From contig NZ_JBNPXV010000010.1 in the NCBI RefSeq assembly GCF_050433125.1, positions 62,001 to 126,000 of the forward strand: a stretch of DNA of 64,000 nucleotides, in the 5' to 3' direction. This DNA comes from Roseimarinus sediminis. GTDB lineage: Bacteria; Bacteroidota; Bacteroidia; Bacteroidales; Prolixibacteraceae. The notes beneath the pieces were generated by a model. It saw only the letters and a list, made by a program, of their open reading frames with translations, did not search any database and was not told where the DNA came from. Every line of letters starts with the position of its first letter. The first letter of the stretch is position 1. Positions 33,172 through 41,427 of this stretch are shown one piece after another. The translations under genes and the position numbers were made by a program.

Positions 33172-33654
33172 TTAAATCAATCGTCCTTTTAAATTAGGCA
33201 TCGCTCTCACTAAAAACTGAAAAACATCACTTTTCTCAACTCCTTCACGCAAAACCAGGAAAATCGTATCATCACCGGCTATGGTTCCCAATACTTCAAA
33301 GGGACGGGTATCGTCAATCACGGCAGCAATACTGCTGGCATAGGCTGGCTTGGTTTTTATCACCGCCATGTTGCCTGAAAAGTCGATCGACAAAAAGCCG
33401 TCGGCCAAATAATTAACTCCGGGTCCTGCATTGTTGGACGCAGGCACACTTTCGCGTGGTAAAACATAAGTATATCCACCCTGCGGATCAGGACTCTTCG
33501 AAACCTTTAAGGCCTTCAAATCGCGTGAAAGTGTTGCCTGGGTCATTTCAAAACCTTCATGTTTTAATAACATAAGCAATTGCTCCTGCCCGGTTACCTT
33601 ATTCGACGCAACGATATTTCGTATGGCAAGTTGCCTTTCAAGTCTCAGCTTCAT
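33172..33654 (-). CDS. argR: Arginine repressor
   Basis: ArgR senses arginine and binds ARG boxes. The ATG at 33654 is chosen; a frame start at 33687 would put the promoter-proximal ARG box inside the gene. The 160-residue protein has the N-terminal winged helix (KVTGQEQLLMLLKHEGFEMT, ATLSRDLKALKVSK) and the hexamerisation/arginine-binding domain ending with GTIAGDDTIFLVLRE, containing the arginine-contacting GDD. Two ARG boxes 3 bp apart lie over its own promoter, so it probably controls itself and the whole leftward cluster, and possibly carAB. Confidence 0.95.
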   Translation of the reverse strand: MKLRLERQLAIRNIVASNKVTGQEQLLMLLKHEGFEMTQATLSRDLKALKVSKSPDPQGGYTYVLPRESVPASNNAGPGVNYLADGFLSIDFSGNMAVIKTKPAYASSIAAVIDDTRPFEVLGTIAGDDTIFLVLREGVEKSDVFQFLVRAMPNLKGRLI

Positions 33655-33659
33655 CCGTG

Positions 33660-33714
33660 AGTGAATAATTATACATTTACGCTGCAAATTTATTCATTAT
33701 TTTATCAAAACCAA
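33660..33714 (-). promoter_or_regulatory. argR promoter with tandem ARG boxes
   Basis: Box 1 at 33660-33677 (AGTGAATAATTATACATT) fits the enterobacterial ARG consensus at 17 of 18 positions; box 2 at 33681-33698, read on the minus strand (AATGAATAAATTTGCAGC), fits at 15 of 18. They are 3 bp apart, the spacing known for ArgR hexamer operators. On the minus strand TTG (33714-33712), 19 bases, and TAAATTTG (33692-33685) form a good Bacteroidota promoter; box 2 covers the -7 element. Confidence 0.8.
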
Positions 33715-33735
33715 CTGATTTTCGAGAAAGTTTAT

Positions 33736-33743
33736 TATTTTTG
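33736..33743 (+). promoter_or_regulatory. -7 element for carA
   Basis: TATTTTTG matches TAnnTTTG. Transcription from here would give a leader of about 110 bases containing the small ORF and hairpin upstream of carA. No clear -33 partner was found. Confidence 0.5.
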
Positions 33744-33809
33744 TCGCAGCAATTAAAATTGAAGCAAACAAAAGGTGAGCATAGTTCAGCTAAAAATAAA
33801 AACGGAGTT

Positions 33810-33851
33810 AAAATGCGTTTAACTGCAACCGCAGTCAAACGCATTTTTTTT
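33810..33851 (+). terminator. Terminator-like hairpin in the carA leader (candidate attenuator)
   Basis: AAAATGCGTTT-A-ACTGC (33810-33826) pairs with GCAGT-C-AAACGCATTTT (33831-33847) with one mismatch and a 4-base loop, followed by T to 33851. It lies 11 bases before the carA ATG with no gene upstream on this strand, so ending another transcript is not its purpose. Confidence 0.7.
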
Positions 33852-33878
33852 AATCATCATAAATGTCTGCAACATTGA
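33813..33878 (+). CDS. Possible leader peptide overlapping carA
   Basis: An ATG 5 bases after a GGAG opens a 21-residue frame, MRLTATAVKRIFFNHHKCLQ then H, ending in a TGA that overlaps the first codons of carA in another frame. The hairpin arms lie within it, so ribosome movement over this ORF would affect folding. There is no run of Arg codons, only two Arg, so it is not a classical amino-acid attenuator. It may be a chance frame. Confidence 0.4.
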   Translation: MRLTATAVKRIFFNHHKCLQH

Positions 33879-34948
33879 AAAAAGTAAAATTAATCCTGGA
33901 AGATGGGACTGAATTCACGGGTCAGTCGTTTGGAAGTGAGAAATCGGTGGCCGGCGAAGTAGTGTTTTACACCGCCATGGTAGGTTATCCCGAGAGTTTG
34001 ACAGATCCTTCGTACACGGGGCAAATTCTGGTATCGACCTACCCAATGATCGGTAACTACGGTGTTCCCGGAGCAAGCCTCACCGACAAGGTGCACGATT
34101 TTTTTGAATCGGACAAAATTCATGTATCGGGTTTTATCATCTCCGATTATTCGGTCGAACACAGTCATTGGAATGCAGCACAAAGTCTGGGTGACTGGCT
34201 GAAGGCCAACGATGTACCCGGGCTGTATGGCATCGATACGAGGGCACTGACAAAGAAACTGCGCGAAAAGGGATCGATGCTGGGTAAGATTGAATTTGAA
34301 AACGAGCCTGTTGAATTTTACGATCCCAACCACGAGAACCTGGTCGCCCGTGTAAGCATCCCCTCGCCCGAGACTTACGGGGAAGGAGACTACAAGGTCG
34401 TTCTGGTCGATTGCGGAACAAAAAATAACATTATCCGTTGTCTTACCTCACGCGGTGTAACAGTAAAAAGAGTACCCTGGGATTACGATTACAGCAAAGA
34501 AGCGTACGACGGACTGTTTATCTCGAATGGACCCGGCGACCCGGCCATGTGCGACATCACGGTAAATCACCTCAGTAAGGCACTTGAAAACGACCGCCCC
34601 ATCATGGGTATCTGCCTGGGGAACCAGCTGCTTGCCCGCGCAGCCGGTGCCGAAACCTATAAAATGAAATTCGGACATCGCAGTCATAACCAACCCGTCC
34701 TGCTAAATGGCACCAACCGTTGCTTCATTACAGCACAAAATCATGGTTATGCCATCGAAAACGATACGATCCCTTCTGACTGGGAAGCCCATTTCATCAA
34801 TGTAAACGACGAAAGCAACGAAGGAATCAGGCATAAACACAAACCTTTCTTTTCAACACAGTTTCACCCCGAAGCCACAAGCGGGCCGGTTGATACCGAA
34901 TTTCTGTTCGACGATTTTATCGAGAATGTAAAGAAGTATAAGAAGTAG
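33863..34948 (+). CDS. carA: Carbamoyl-phosphate synthase, small (glutaminase) subunit
   Basis: CarA hydrolyses glutamine and passes ammonia to CarB. The 361-residue protein has the CPSase small-chain N-terminal domain (LEDGTEFTGQSFG, TAMVGYPESLTDPSYTGQI) and a class I glutaminase with the nucleophilic Cys in MGICLGNQLLA and the His/Glu pair in FSTQFHPEATSGP. It is the first gene of carAB and diverges from argR over a shared operator region. Carbamoyl phosphate is needed by both arginine and pyrimidine pathways. Confidence 0.97.
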   Translation: MSATLKKVKLILEDGTEFTGQSFGSEKSVAGEVVFYTAMVGYPESLTDPSYTGQILVSTYPMIGNYGVPGASLTDKVHDFFESDKIHVSGFIISDYSVEHSHWNAAQSLGDWLKANDVPGLYGIDTRALTKKLREKGSMLGKIEFENEPVEFYDPNHENLVARVSIPSPETYGEGDYKVVLVDCGTKNNIIRCLTSRGVTVKRVPWDYDYSKEAYDGLFISNGPGDPAMCDITVNHLSKALENDRPIMGICLGNQLLARAAGAETYKMKFGHRSHNQPVLLNGTNRCFITAQNHGYAIENDTIPSDWEAHFINVNDESNEGIRHKHKPFFSTQFHPEATSGPVDTEFLFDDFIENVKKYKK

Positions 34949-34967
34949 AAAAGAGGATTAACGATTA

Positions 34968-37900
34968 ATGACTGAAAAGATGGAAAATTTCAAATCACAT
35001 ATTAAGAAAGCAATTGTTTTAGGCTCGGGCGCGTTAAAAATTGGTGAAGCCGGTGAATTCGACTACTCCGGATCGCAGGCACTGAAGGCATTAAAAGAAG
35101 AAGGGGTGGAAACCATTCTCATCAATCCCAACATTGCCACCATTCAGACTTCAGAAGAAATTGCAGACAAAATATACTTTCTTCCGGTAACTGCCTACTT
35201 TGTTGAGCAGGTGATCAAAAAGGAAAAGCCTCAGGGTATATTGCTGGCTTTTGGCGGGCAAACTGCACTGAATTGCGGGGTTGAACTGTATGAAAACGGC
35301 ATACTCGAAAAATACAATGTGGAAGTGGTAGGAACGCCGGTACAATCGATCATCAATACCGAAGACCGTGATATTTTTGCCAAAATACTTCAAAGCATCG
35401 ATGTAAAAACACCTCAGAGCATTGCCTGTGCCAACATGGCCGAAGCCAAAAAAGCAGTAGAAACCATTGGTTTCCCCATTATTATCCGTGCAGCTTATAC
35501 GCTGGGAGGAATGGGATCGGGCTTCTGCGAAAACATGGAAGAGCTCGAAATACGTGCCAGCAATGCTTTTTCCTACTCAAAACAAATACTTGTTGAAGAA
35601 TCGATCAAAGGCTGGAAAGAAGTGGAATACGAAGTGGTACGCGATCAGTTCGACAACTGCATCACCGTGTGTAACATGGAAAACTTCGATCCGCTGGGTA
35701 TCCATACCGGCGAGAGCATCGTGGTGGCTCCCTCGCAAACACTTAGCAACAGCGAATACCATAAACTGCGTGAGCTATCAATCAGGATCATCCGCCGCAT
35801 TGGGGTGGTGGGCGAATGCAATGTGCAGTTTGCGCTCGATCCTTACAGCGAAGATTACCGTGTAATTGAAGTCAATGCCCGCCTGAGCCGCTCATCGGCC
35901 CTGGCATCGAAAGCCACCGGCTACCCGCTGGCCTTTGTTGCTGCCAAACTGGGCATGGGTTACGGCTTGCACCAGCTTCAGAACTCAGTTACCAAGGTCA
36001 CCACCGCCTGTTTTGAACCTGCCCTCGACTATGTGGTGTGTAAAATACCCCGCTGGGACCTTGGCAAATTTGTTGGCGTATCGAAACAAATTGGCAGCTC
36101 GATGAAATCGGTGGGTGAAATCATGGCCATCGGTCGCAATTTTGAAGAAGCCATTCAGAAGGGGCTGCGCATGATCGGACTGGGCATGCATGGCTTTGTG
36201 GGCAACAACGAGGAAATTACCATCGATGCCATCGAGGAAGAGCTGATCAACCCAACCGACCGACGTATTTTTGCCATTGCCGAAGCTTTTAGAAAGGCAT
36301 ATTCGGTGGAGGACATTCATCAGAGAACAAAAATCGATCGTTGGTTTCTGCATAAACTGGAAAACATTTACAAGGTTCAAAGCGAGCTGAAAGAATACAA
36401 AAGCCTTGCCACCCTGCCCGACGAGCTGCTTTTGAAATCAAAAAAACTGGGCTTTTCCGACTTTCAGATAGCCCGTATGGTTTTCGAACCCAAAAGCAGG
36501 GACATGCAACAGGGGCTGCTCGAAGTACGTGCCCACCGTAAAGCGAGAGGTATTACACCCATCATCAAACAAATCGACACCCTGGCGGGTGAGTATCCGG
36601 CCCTTACCAACTACCTTTACGTGACCTATAATGGCAGCGAACACGATGTCGAATTTAAGCACGACATGCAATCGGTGATCGTATTGGGCTCGGGCGCATA
36701 CCGCATTGGCTCATCGGTTGAATTCGACTGGTGCGGGGTGAATGCCGTCAATACCATTCGCAAGGAAGGATTCCGCTCAATTATGATCAACTACAACCCC
36801 GAAACGGTGAGCACCGATTACGATAACTGCGACCGCCTTTATTTCGATGAGCTGACTTTTGAAAGGGTAATGGACATTGTTGATCTGGAAGATCCCATGG
36901 GAACCGTGGTTTCAACCGGCGGACAAATTCCAAACAACCTGGCCATGAAACTGGCTGCACAGAACGTACCCATTTTGGGAACCTCGGCCGAGAAAATCGA
37001 CAATGCCGAGGACCGTCAGAAATTTTCATCCCTGCTCGACCGTATAGGTGTTGACCAACCCCGTTGGAACGAATTATCGACCATCGAAGAAATACACAAA
37101 TTCATCGGCGAAGTAGGATACCCTGTGCTGATTCGACCATCGTATGTACTTTCGGGAGCTGCCATGAATGTGGTTTCGAACGAAGACCAACTGGTTAATT
37201 TCCTTCAACTGGCTGCCGATGTTTCGAAAGAACATCCCGTAGTAGTGAGTGAATTCATCGAACAGGCCAAGGAAATTGAGATTGACGCGGTGGCCGACAA
37301 GGGCGAACTGGTTGCTTACGCCATTTCGGAGCACGTAGAATTTGCAGGCGTTCACTCAGGCGATGCCACCATGGTATTTCCACCACAAAAATTGTACATC
37401 GAAACCATTCGCAGGGTGAAGAAAATTGCCAGACAAGTTGCTGCAGGACTTGAAATATCAGGCCCCTTCAACATGCAATTGCTGGCCAAGGACAACGACA
37501 TCAAGGTGATTGAATGCAACCTGCGCGCGTCGAGGAGCTTTCCTTTTGTATCGAAGGTAATGAAATTCAACCTGATTGAACTGGCGACCAAGGTCATGCT
37601 GGGAGTTCCCTACGAAAAGCCCGACAAATCGCTCTTCGAACTCGATCATGTGGGCGTTAAGGCACCGCAGTTCTCGTTTCAGCGTCTGCTCAATGCCGAT
37701 CCTGTACTCGGAGTCGACATGAGTTCGACCGGCGAAGTAGCCTGTTTGGGCGATAACTTTTATGCAGCCATTCTCAAATCGATGCTTTCGGTAGGCTATC
37801 AGATTCCAAAGAAAAACGTACTCATTTCGTCGGGTCCCACCCGCTCGAAGGTTGAATTGTTGCGCTCGGCAGCCATGCTGGTTGAAAAAGGCTACAACCT

Positions 37901-38216
37901 TTTTGCCACTGAGGGAACTGCCAAATTCTTCAGCGACAACAACATAAAATGTACTGTTTTGCACTGGCCCGATGAAGAAGACCGAAAACCAAACACCATC
38001 GATTATATCAAGGAGAAGAAGCTCGATCTGGTTATTAACATTCCGAAAAACTACACCCGTCGTGAGCTGAGCAACGGATACCGAATCAGGCGCAATGCCA
38101 TCGATTACAACATTCCGCTCATCACCAATGCCCGTGTAGCCAGTGCCTTCATCTACTCCTTCTGCAAGTATACCATCGAGGATCTGGAGATCAAAAGCTG
38201 GAATGAGTATAAGTAG
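34968..38216 (+). CDS. carB: Carbamoyl-phosphate synthase, large subunit
   Basis: CarB makes carbamoyl phosphate from bicarbonate, ammonia and two ATP. The 1082-residue protein is full length: two homologous halves, each beginning with a GSGA-x-x-IG motif (VLGSGALKIGEAGEFDYSG and VLGSGAYRIGSSVEFDWCG), each with an ATP-grasp domain (RAAYTLGGMGSG, RPSYVLSGAAM), then an MGS-like allosteric domain (LISSGPTRSKVELLRSA, LFATEGTAKFF). The start may also be the ATG at 34980. It lies 19 bases after carA and is closed by a hairpin terminator near 38330. Confidence 0.97.
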   Translation: MTEKMENFKSHIKKAIVLGSGALKIGEAGEFDYSGSQALKALKEEGVETILINPNIATIQTSEEIADKIYFLPVTAYFVEQVIKKEKPQGILLAFGGQTALNCGVELYENGILEKYNVEVVGTPVQSIINTEDRDIFAKILQSIDVKTPQSIACANMAEAKKAVETIGFPIIIRAAYTLGGMGSGFCENMEELEIRASNAFSYSKQILVEESIKGWKEVEYEVVRDQFDNCITVCNMENFDPLGIHTGESIVVAPSQTLSNSEYHKLRELSIRIIRRIGVVGECNVQFALDPYSEDYRVIEVNARLSRSSALASKATGYPLAFVAAKLGMGYGLHQLQNSVTKVTTACFEPALDYVVCKIPRWDLGKFVGVSKQIGSSMKSVGEIMAIGRNFEEAIQKGLRMIGLGMHGFVGNNEEITIDAIEEELINPTDRRIFAIAEAFRKAYSVEDIHQRTKIDRWFLHKLENIYKVQSELKEYKSLATLPDELLLKSKKLGFSDFQIARMVFEPKSRDMQQGLLEVRAHRKARGITPIIKQIDTLAGEYPALTNYLYVTYNGSEHDVEFKHDMQSVIVLGSGAYRIGSSVEFDWCGVNAVNTIRKEGFRSIMINYNPETVSTDYDNCDRLYFDELTFERVMDIVDLEDPMGTVVSTGGQIPNNLAMKLAAQNVPILGTSAEKIDNAEDRQKFSSLLDRIGVDQPRWNELSTIEEIHKFIGEVGYPVLIRPSYVLSGAAMNVVSNEDQLVNFLQLAADVSKEHPVVVSEFIEQAKEIEIDAVADKGELVAYAISEHVEFAGVHSGDATMVFPPQKLYIETIRRVKKIARQVAAGLEISGPFNMQLLAKDNDIKVIECNLRASRSFPFVSKVMKFNLIELATKVMLGVPYEKPDKSLFELDHVGVKAPQFSFQRLLNADPVLGVDMSSTGEVACLGDNFYAAILKSMLSVGYQIPKKNVLISSGPTRSKVELLRSAAMLVEKGYNLFATEGTAKFFSDNNIKCTVLHWPDEEDRKPNTIDYIKEKKLDLVINIPKNYTRRELSNGYRIRRNAIDYNIPLITNARVASAFIYSFCKYTIEDLEIKSWNEYK

Positions 38217-38347
38217 ACGATTGATAGATATTGGACAAGAGATCAAACAGACAAGAGATATCAGACAAGAGATATTAGACAGTAGATTAGATTTCAGATA
38301 AGAGATCATAAGACAAAAAACCGTTTCCTGAGGGAGGCGGTTTTTTT
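38217..38347 (+). terminator. AGACAAGAGATAT repeats and carB terminator
   Basis: Bases 38217-38314 are loose copies of GACAAGAGATATTAGACA. They are followed by AAAAAACCG (38315-38323) and CGGTTTTTT (38338-38346), a hairpin with T-rich end that should terminate carAB. From 38348 to 38517, upstream of the transporter gene, nothing else stands out. Confidence 0.75.
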
Positions 38348-38517
38348 ATTAAACAAAGTCAGGAAGAATGCTGCTAAACAATTTACTAAGCTTCCGGTTA
38401 CTTTTCCTGTTGATCTGCCAAACACTTGGCAGATGCCTATTTCACCAGCGAATAACAGGAATCATTTTAGATTTTGACAAATCTTTTTTTCTTTGTGCCC
38501 TGTAAAAAAGAAGCAAG

Positions 38518-40056
38518 ATGAACAAGAGCAAGCCCAAGAGAAGTATTTTTGACCGACTTTTAAACTGGACCGAAAGGGCCGGCAATGCCCTGCCCCATCC
38601 CGCAACCCTGTTTGCCATTTTTGCCCTGCTGGCCCTGATATTCTCCGCCGTAGGTTATTATCTGGGCTGGGAAGTGATCCATCCGGGCACCCAGGAACTT
38701 GTAAAACCCGTTAACCTGCTTTCGCACGATGGCATTCATCGCATCCTGCTCGAAATGGTGGATAATTTTACCGGCTTTGCTCCTCTGGGAATTGTTCTGG
38801 TAGCCATGCTGGGCATCGGCATTGCTGAAAAAAGCGGACTTGTTAATGCCATTATTCGTATGCTGGTACTTAACTCGCCTCGTCACCTGCTCACTTTTGT
38901 GCTTGTTTTCTCTGGTATTTTATCGAACCTGGCATCCGACGTGGGTTATGTGCTCCTCATCCCGCTGGCCGGGGTTATTTTTATTGCCGTTGGGCGGCAT
39001 CCTATTGCAGGAATGGCAGCAGCCTTTGCCGGCGTATCGGGTGGCTTTAGTGCCAATCTGGTGCTGGGAACCGTTGATCCGCTTCTGGCTGGTCTGTCGC
39101 AGGAAGCAGCCCGCATTCTCGATCCAGCTTATCAGGTGAATGCAACAGCCAATTACTATTTCATGGTAGCTTCTACCTTTGTAATAGCCATTGCCGGCAC
39201 CCTGGTAACCGATAAAATAGTAGAACCCCGGCTGGGAAAATATACCGGCCATGTCGATGAACAGGATCAGTCGTTTGATAAGCTGAGCAGGAAAGAACGA
39301 AAAGGAATTAAGGCAGCCCTGATCACCCTGGGAGTTATTTTTGTCATCACGCTTATCGGGATCATTCCCGAGGACGGTTTTTTCAGAGGAAACGATGGCG
39401 GCTTGCTGTCATCACCACTCATAAAAGGCGTTGTAGCCATGCTGTTTATTACAGCAGGTGCCATGGGACTGGCTTACGGTTTTACCACCGGAGCCTTTAA
39501 AAACGACGTCGATGTCATGAACGGAATGGCCGATTCAATGAAAACACTGGGTACTTACCTGGTGCTCGTTTTCTTTGCAGCGCAGTTTGTGGCCTATTTC
39601 AAGTGGAGTAACCTTGGAATTATTCTGGCTGTTAAGGGAGCCGGAGCACTCATGTCGGCCGACATTGGTCTTATTCCATTGATGATTTTCTTCATTCTGC
39701 TTTCGGCGGCCATCAACATGCTCATGGGAAGTGCCTCGGCCAAATGGGCCATTCTTGCCCCCATCTTCATTCCCATGTTCATGATTATGGGCTACTCTCC
39801 TGAATTATCACAGGTGGTTTACCGTATTGGCGATAGTGTTACCAACGTCATTTCACCTATGATGAGCTTTTTTGCACTCATTATTGCCTTTGTACAGAAA
39901 TACGACCCCAAGGCCGGAATTGGAACAATCATCGCTACCATGGTCCCCTACACCATCACTTTCCTTGTTTTCTGGATTGTGTTACTGATCGCATGGCTGC
40001 TGCTTGGTATTCCTTTGGGGCCTGGTGCCGAAATCCACTACAGCCTGCCGGGTTAA
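38518..40056 (+). CDS. AbgT-family transporter
   Basis: The 512-residue protein has about a dozen membrane segments and the features of the AbgT/MtrF family: NALPHPATLFAIFALLALIF at the start, APLGIVLVAMLGIGIAEKSG, SDVGYVLLIPLAGVIF, and AINMLMGSASAKWAILAPIF near the end. Family members take up p-aminobenzoyl-glutamate or export sulfonamides by proton coupling; the substrate here is not decided by sequence. It is a single gene between carAB and the RRM gene. Confidence 0.93.
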   Translation: MNKSKPKRSIFDRLLNWTERAGNALPHPATLFAIFALLALIFSAVGYYLGWEVIHPGTQELVKPVNLLSHDGIHRILLEMVDNFTGFAPLGIVLVAMLGIGIAEKSGLVNAIIRMLVLNSPRHLLTFVLVFSGILSNLASDVGYVLLIPLAGVIFIAVGRHPIAGMAAAFAGVSGGFSANLVLGTVDPLLAGLSQEAARILDPAYQVNATANYYFMVASTFVIAIAGTLVTDKIVEPRLGKYTGHVDEQDQSFDKLSRKERKGIKAALITLGVIFVITLIGIIPEDGFFRGNDGGLLSSPLIKGVVAMLFITAGAMGLAYGFTTGAFKNDVDVMNGMADSMKTLGTYLVLVFFAAQFVAYFKWSNLGIILAVKGAGALMSADIGLIPLMIFFILLSAAINMLMGSASAKWAILAPIFIPMFMIMGYSPELSQVVYRIGDSVTNVISPMMSFFALIIAFVQKYDPKAGIGTIIATMVPYTITFLVFWIVLLIAWLLLGIPLGPGAEIHYSLPG

Positions 40057-40406
40057 GCAGGCTGAGAGGCGGCAGAATTGGAAAAATCACCAGCTTCTTC
40101 CCTTATTCTGTACAAGGTCTTTTTGCCCCAAAACTGAAAAATACGCCGAATATTGTGATTCAGTGAAACTAAAAGCGTACATTTGCAAAAATTTTGATGA
40201 TAGAGGGTAAGTCCCACAGCGTAGAAAATCGCTCTGAAATTGCCTGAGAATATGCTAAAATCAATTTTTTAAAGCAATAACATACAGGTTTTCTGCCAGT
40301 TAGACAATACACTGCCTTTGACTTCCAAACACTGAAGTTTCAGCCATCTTGCGCTTTCCCGGTAATCTTCCTGATGTTGAAACAATAACAATTAAATTAC
40401 TTTCGA
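40057..40406. promoter_or_regulatory. Long leader and promoter of the RRM gene
   Basis: TACATTTG at 40178-40185 is an exact TAnnTTTG, with a TTG at 40153-40155 a little further upstream than usual. Transcription from it would produce a leader of about 215 bases before the RRM start. Such long leaders are known for cold-inducible genes; no definite structure was worked out here. The first 120 bases after the transporter stop contain nothing notable. Confidence 0.5.
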
Positions 40407-40676
40407 ATGAACATTTATGTAGGAAACCTTGACTACAACGTAAACGAAGACGACTTGCAAGGTATTTTTGAAGAATACGGAGCAGTAAGTTCTGTAAAGC
40501 TGATCACCGATAAATTCAGTGGTAAGAGCAAAGGTTTTGGTTTTGTAGAAATGGACAACAAGGATGAAGCCATGAAATCGATTAACGATTTACATGGTGC
40601 AATGCTTGAAAACAGGGAAATGGTGGTTAACGAGGCAAAGCCTAAGAAAGCCAGCAGCAATTCCCGTCGTTACTAG
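40407..40676 (+). CDS. RRM-domain RNA-binding protein
   Basis: The 89-residue protein is a single RNA recognition motif: RNP2 as NIYVGNL at the start, RNP1 as KGFGFVEM at ~43-50, then a short Ser/Lys/Arg tail. Such proteins are typical of Bacteroidota and cyanobacteria and act as RNA chaperones or regulators; in Bacteroides related proteins influence global gene expression. It is followed by a cold-shock-domain gene, suggesting an RNA-remodelling neighbourhood. Confidence 0.95.
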   Translation: MNIYVGNLDYNVNEDDLQGIFEEYGAVSSVKLITDKFSGKSKGFGFVEMDNKDEAMKSINDLHGAMLENREMVVNEAKPKKASSNSRRY

Positions 40677-40725
40677 AAAAGCAGGAGCTGTCGATCGCGA
40701 AGACGACAGACATAAGCTATAACAA

Positions 40726-40768
40726 TTAAACAGCAGTACGTCAGGCCAGTCCTTTCGCTGCTGTTTAA
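40726..40768 (+). terminator. Hairpin after the RRM gene
   Basis: TTAAACAGCAG (40726-40736) and CTGCTGTTTAA (40758-40768) pair over 11 bp with a 21-base loop. It lies 50 bases after the stop. There is no good T-run, so it may act as a stabilising 3' structure rather than a terminator. Confidence 0.5.
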
Positions 40769-40878
40769 TGTGTTTAAAGAAAAACTCATTTGTTGAAACT
40801 TTTTGGAAACCTTTCTGCGGTTTCAACGTATGTCAAAAATGCATATCAATACCAATTATTAATTTTAAATAGAAATAT

Positions 40879-41331
40879 ATGGGCAGATCCCAGGAATCGT
40901 TTAACAAAAAAGAAGTAAGAAAGAAAAAAGAGAAAAAAAGAAAGGACAAAGAGAAAAAGCGTCTGGCAAGAAAAGATGATGTGAAATCAGGAGGCCTTGA
41001 TGACATGATTGCCTATGTAGATGAATTCGGACGCATTACCGATACCCCACCCGATCCCGATCAGAAAGAAGAAGTCGCAATTGAAGACATTGAAATCAGT
41101 GTTAGCAAAACCGATCCTTCCGAAAAAGAAGATCCAACCCGGAAAGGAATTGTAACCTTCTTTAACGACAACAAAGGCTTTGGTTTTATCCGCGACCTCG
41201 AAAACCGTCAGAGTGTATTTGTACACGCCAATAATTTACAGGAAGAAATCAGAGAGGACAATGTGGTGACCTTCGAAGTAGGTAAAGGCCCTAAAGGACC
41301 AACTGCATTAAATGTAAAGCTTTTCAAATAA
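40879..41331 (+). CDS. Cold-shock-domain protein with basic N-terminal extension
   Basis: The 150-residue protein has a very basic, low-complexity start (Lys/Arg/Glu-rich, residues 1-32), an acidic linker, and a C-terminal cold-shock domain (~88-150): KGIVTFFNDNKGFGFIRD with RNP1-like KGFGFI, then SVFVHANNL as RNP2. It is likely to bind single-stranded RNA or DNA. Bacteroidota carry several such extended CSD proteins. It lies between the RRM gene and rluF. Confidence 0.93.
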   Translation: MGRSQESFNKKEVRKKKEKKRKDKEKKRLARKDDVKSGGLDDMIAYVDEFGRITDTPPDPDQKEEVAIEDIEISVSKTDPSEKEDPTRKGIVTFFNDNKGFGFIRDLENRQSVFVHANNLQEEIREDNVVTFEVGKGPKGPTALNVKLFK

Positions 41332-41427
41332 TACCGCTTTCTTTTACTGTTCATTGATTCACTCTTTAACGAAAGGCAGCTAAATGTGCTGCCCGTGGAT
41401 TGTATTGAATCAACACAGCCAGAGTAG

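Noticed and set aside
37458..38309. 283-residue frame on the - strand
   Set aside because: It is antisense to the end of carB and reflects codon composition of that gene.
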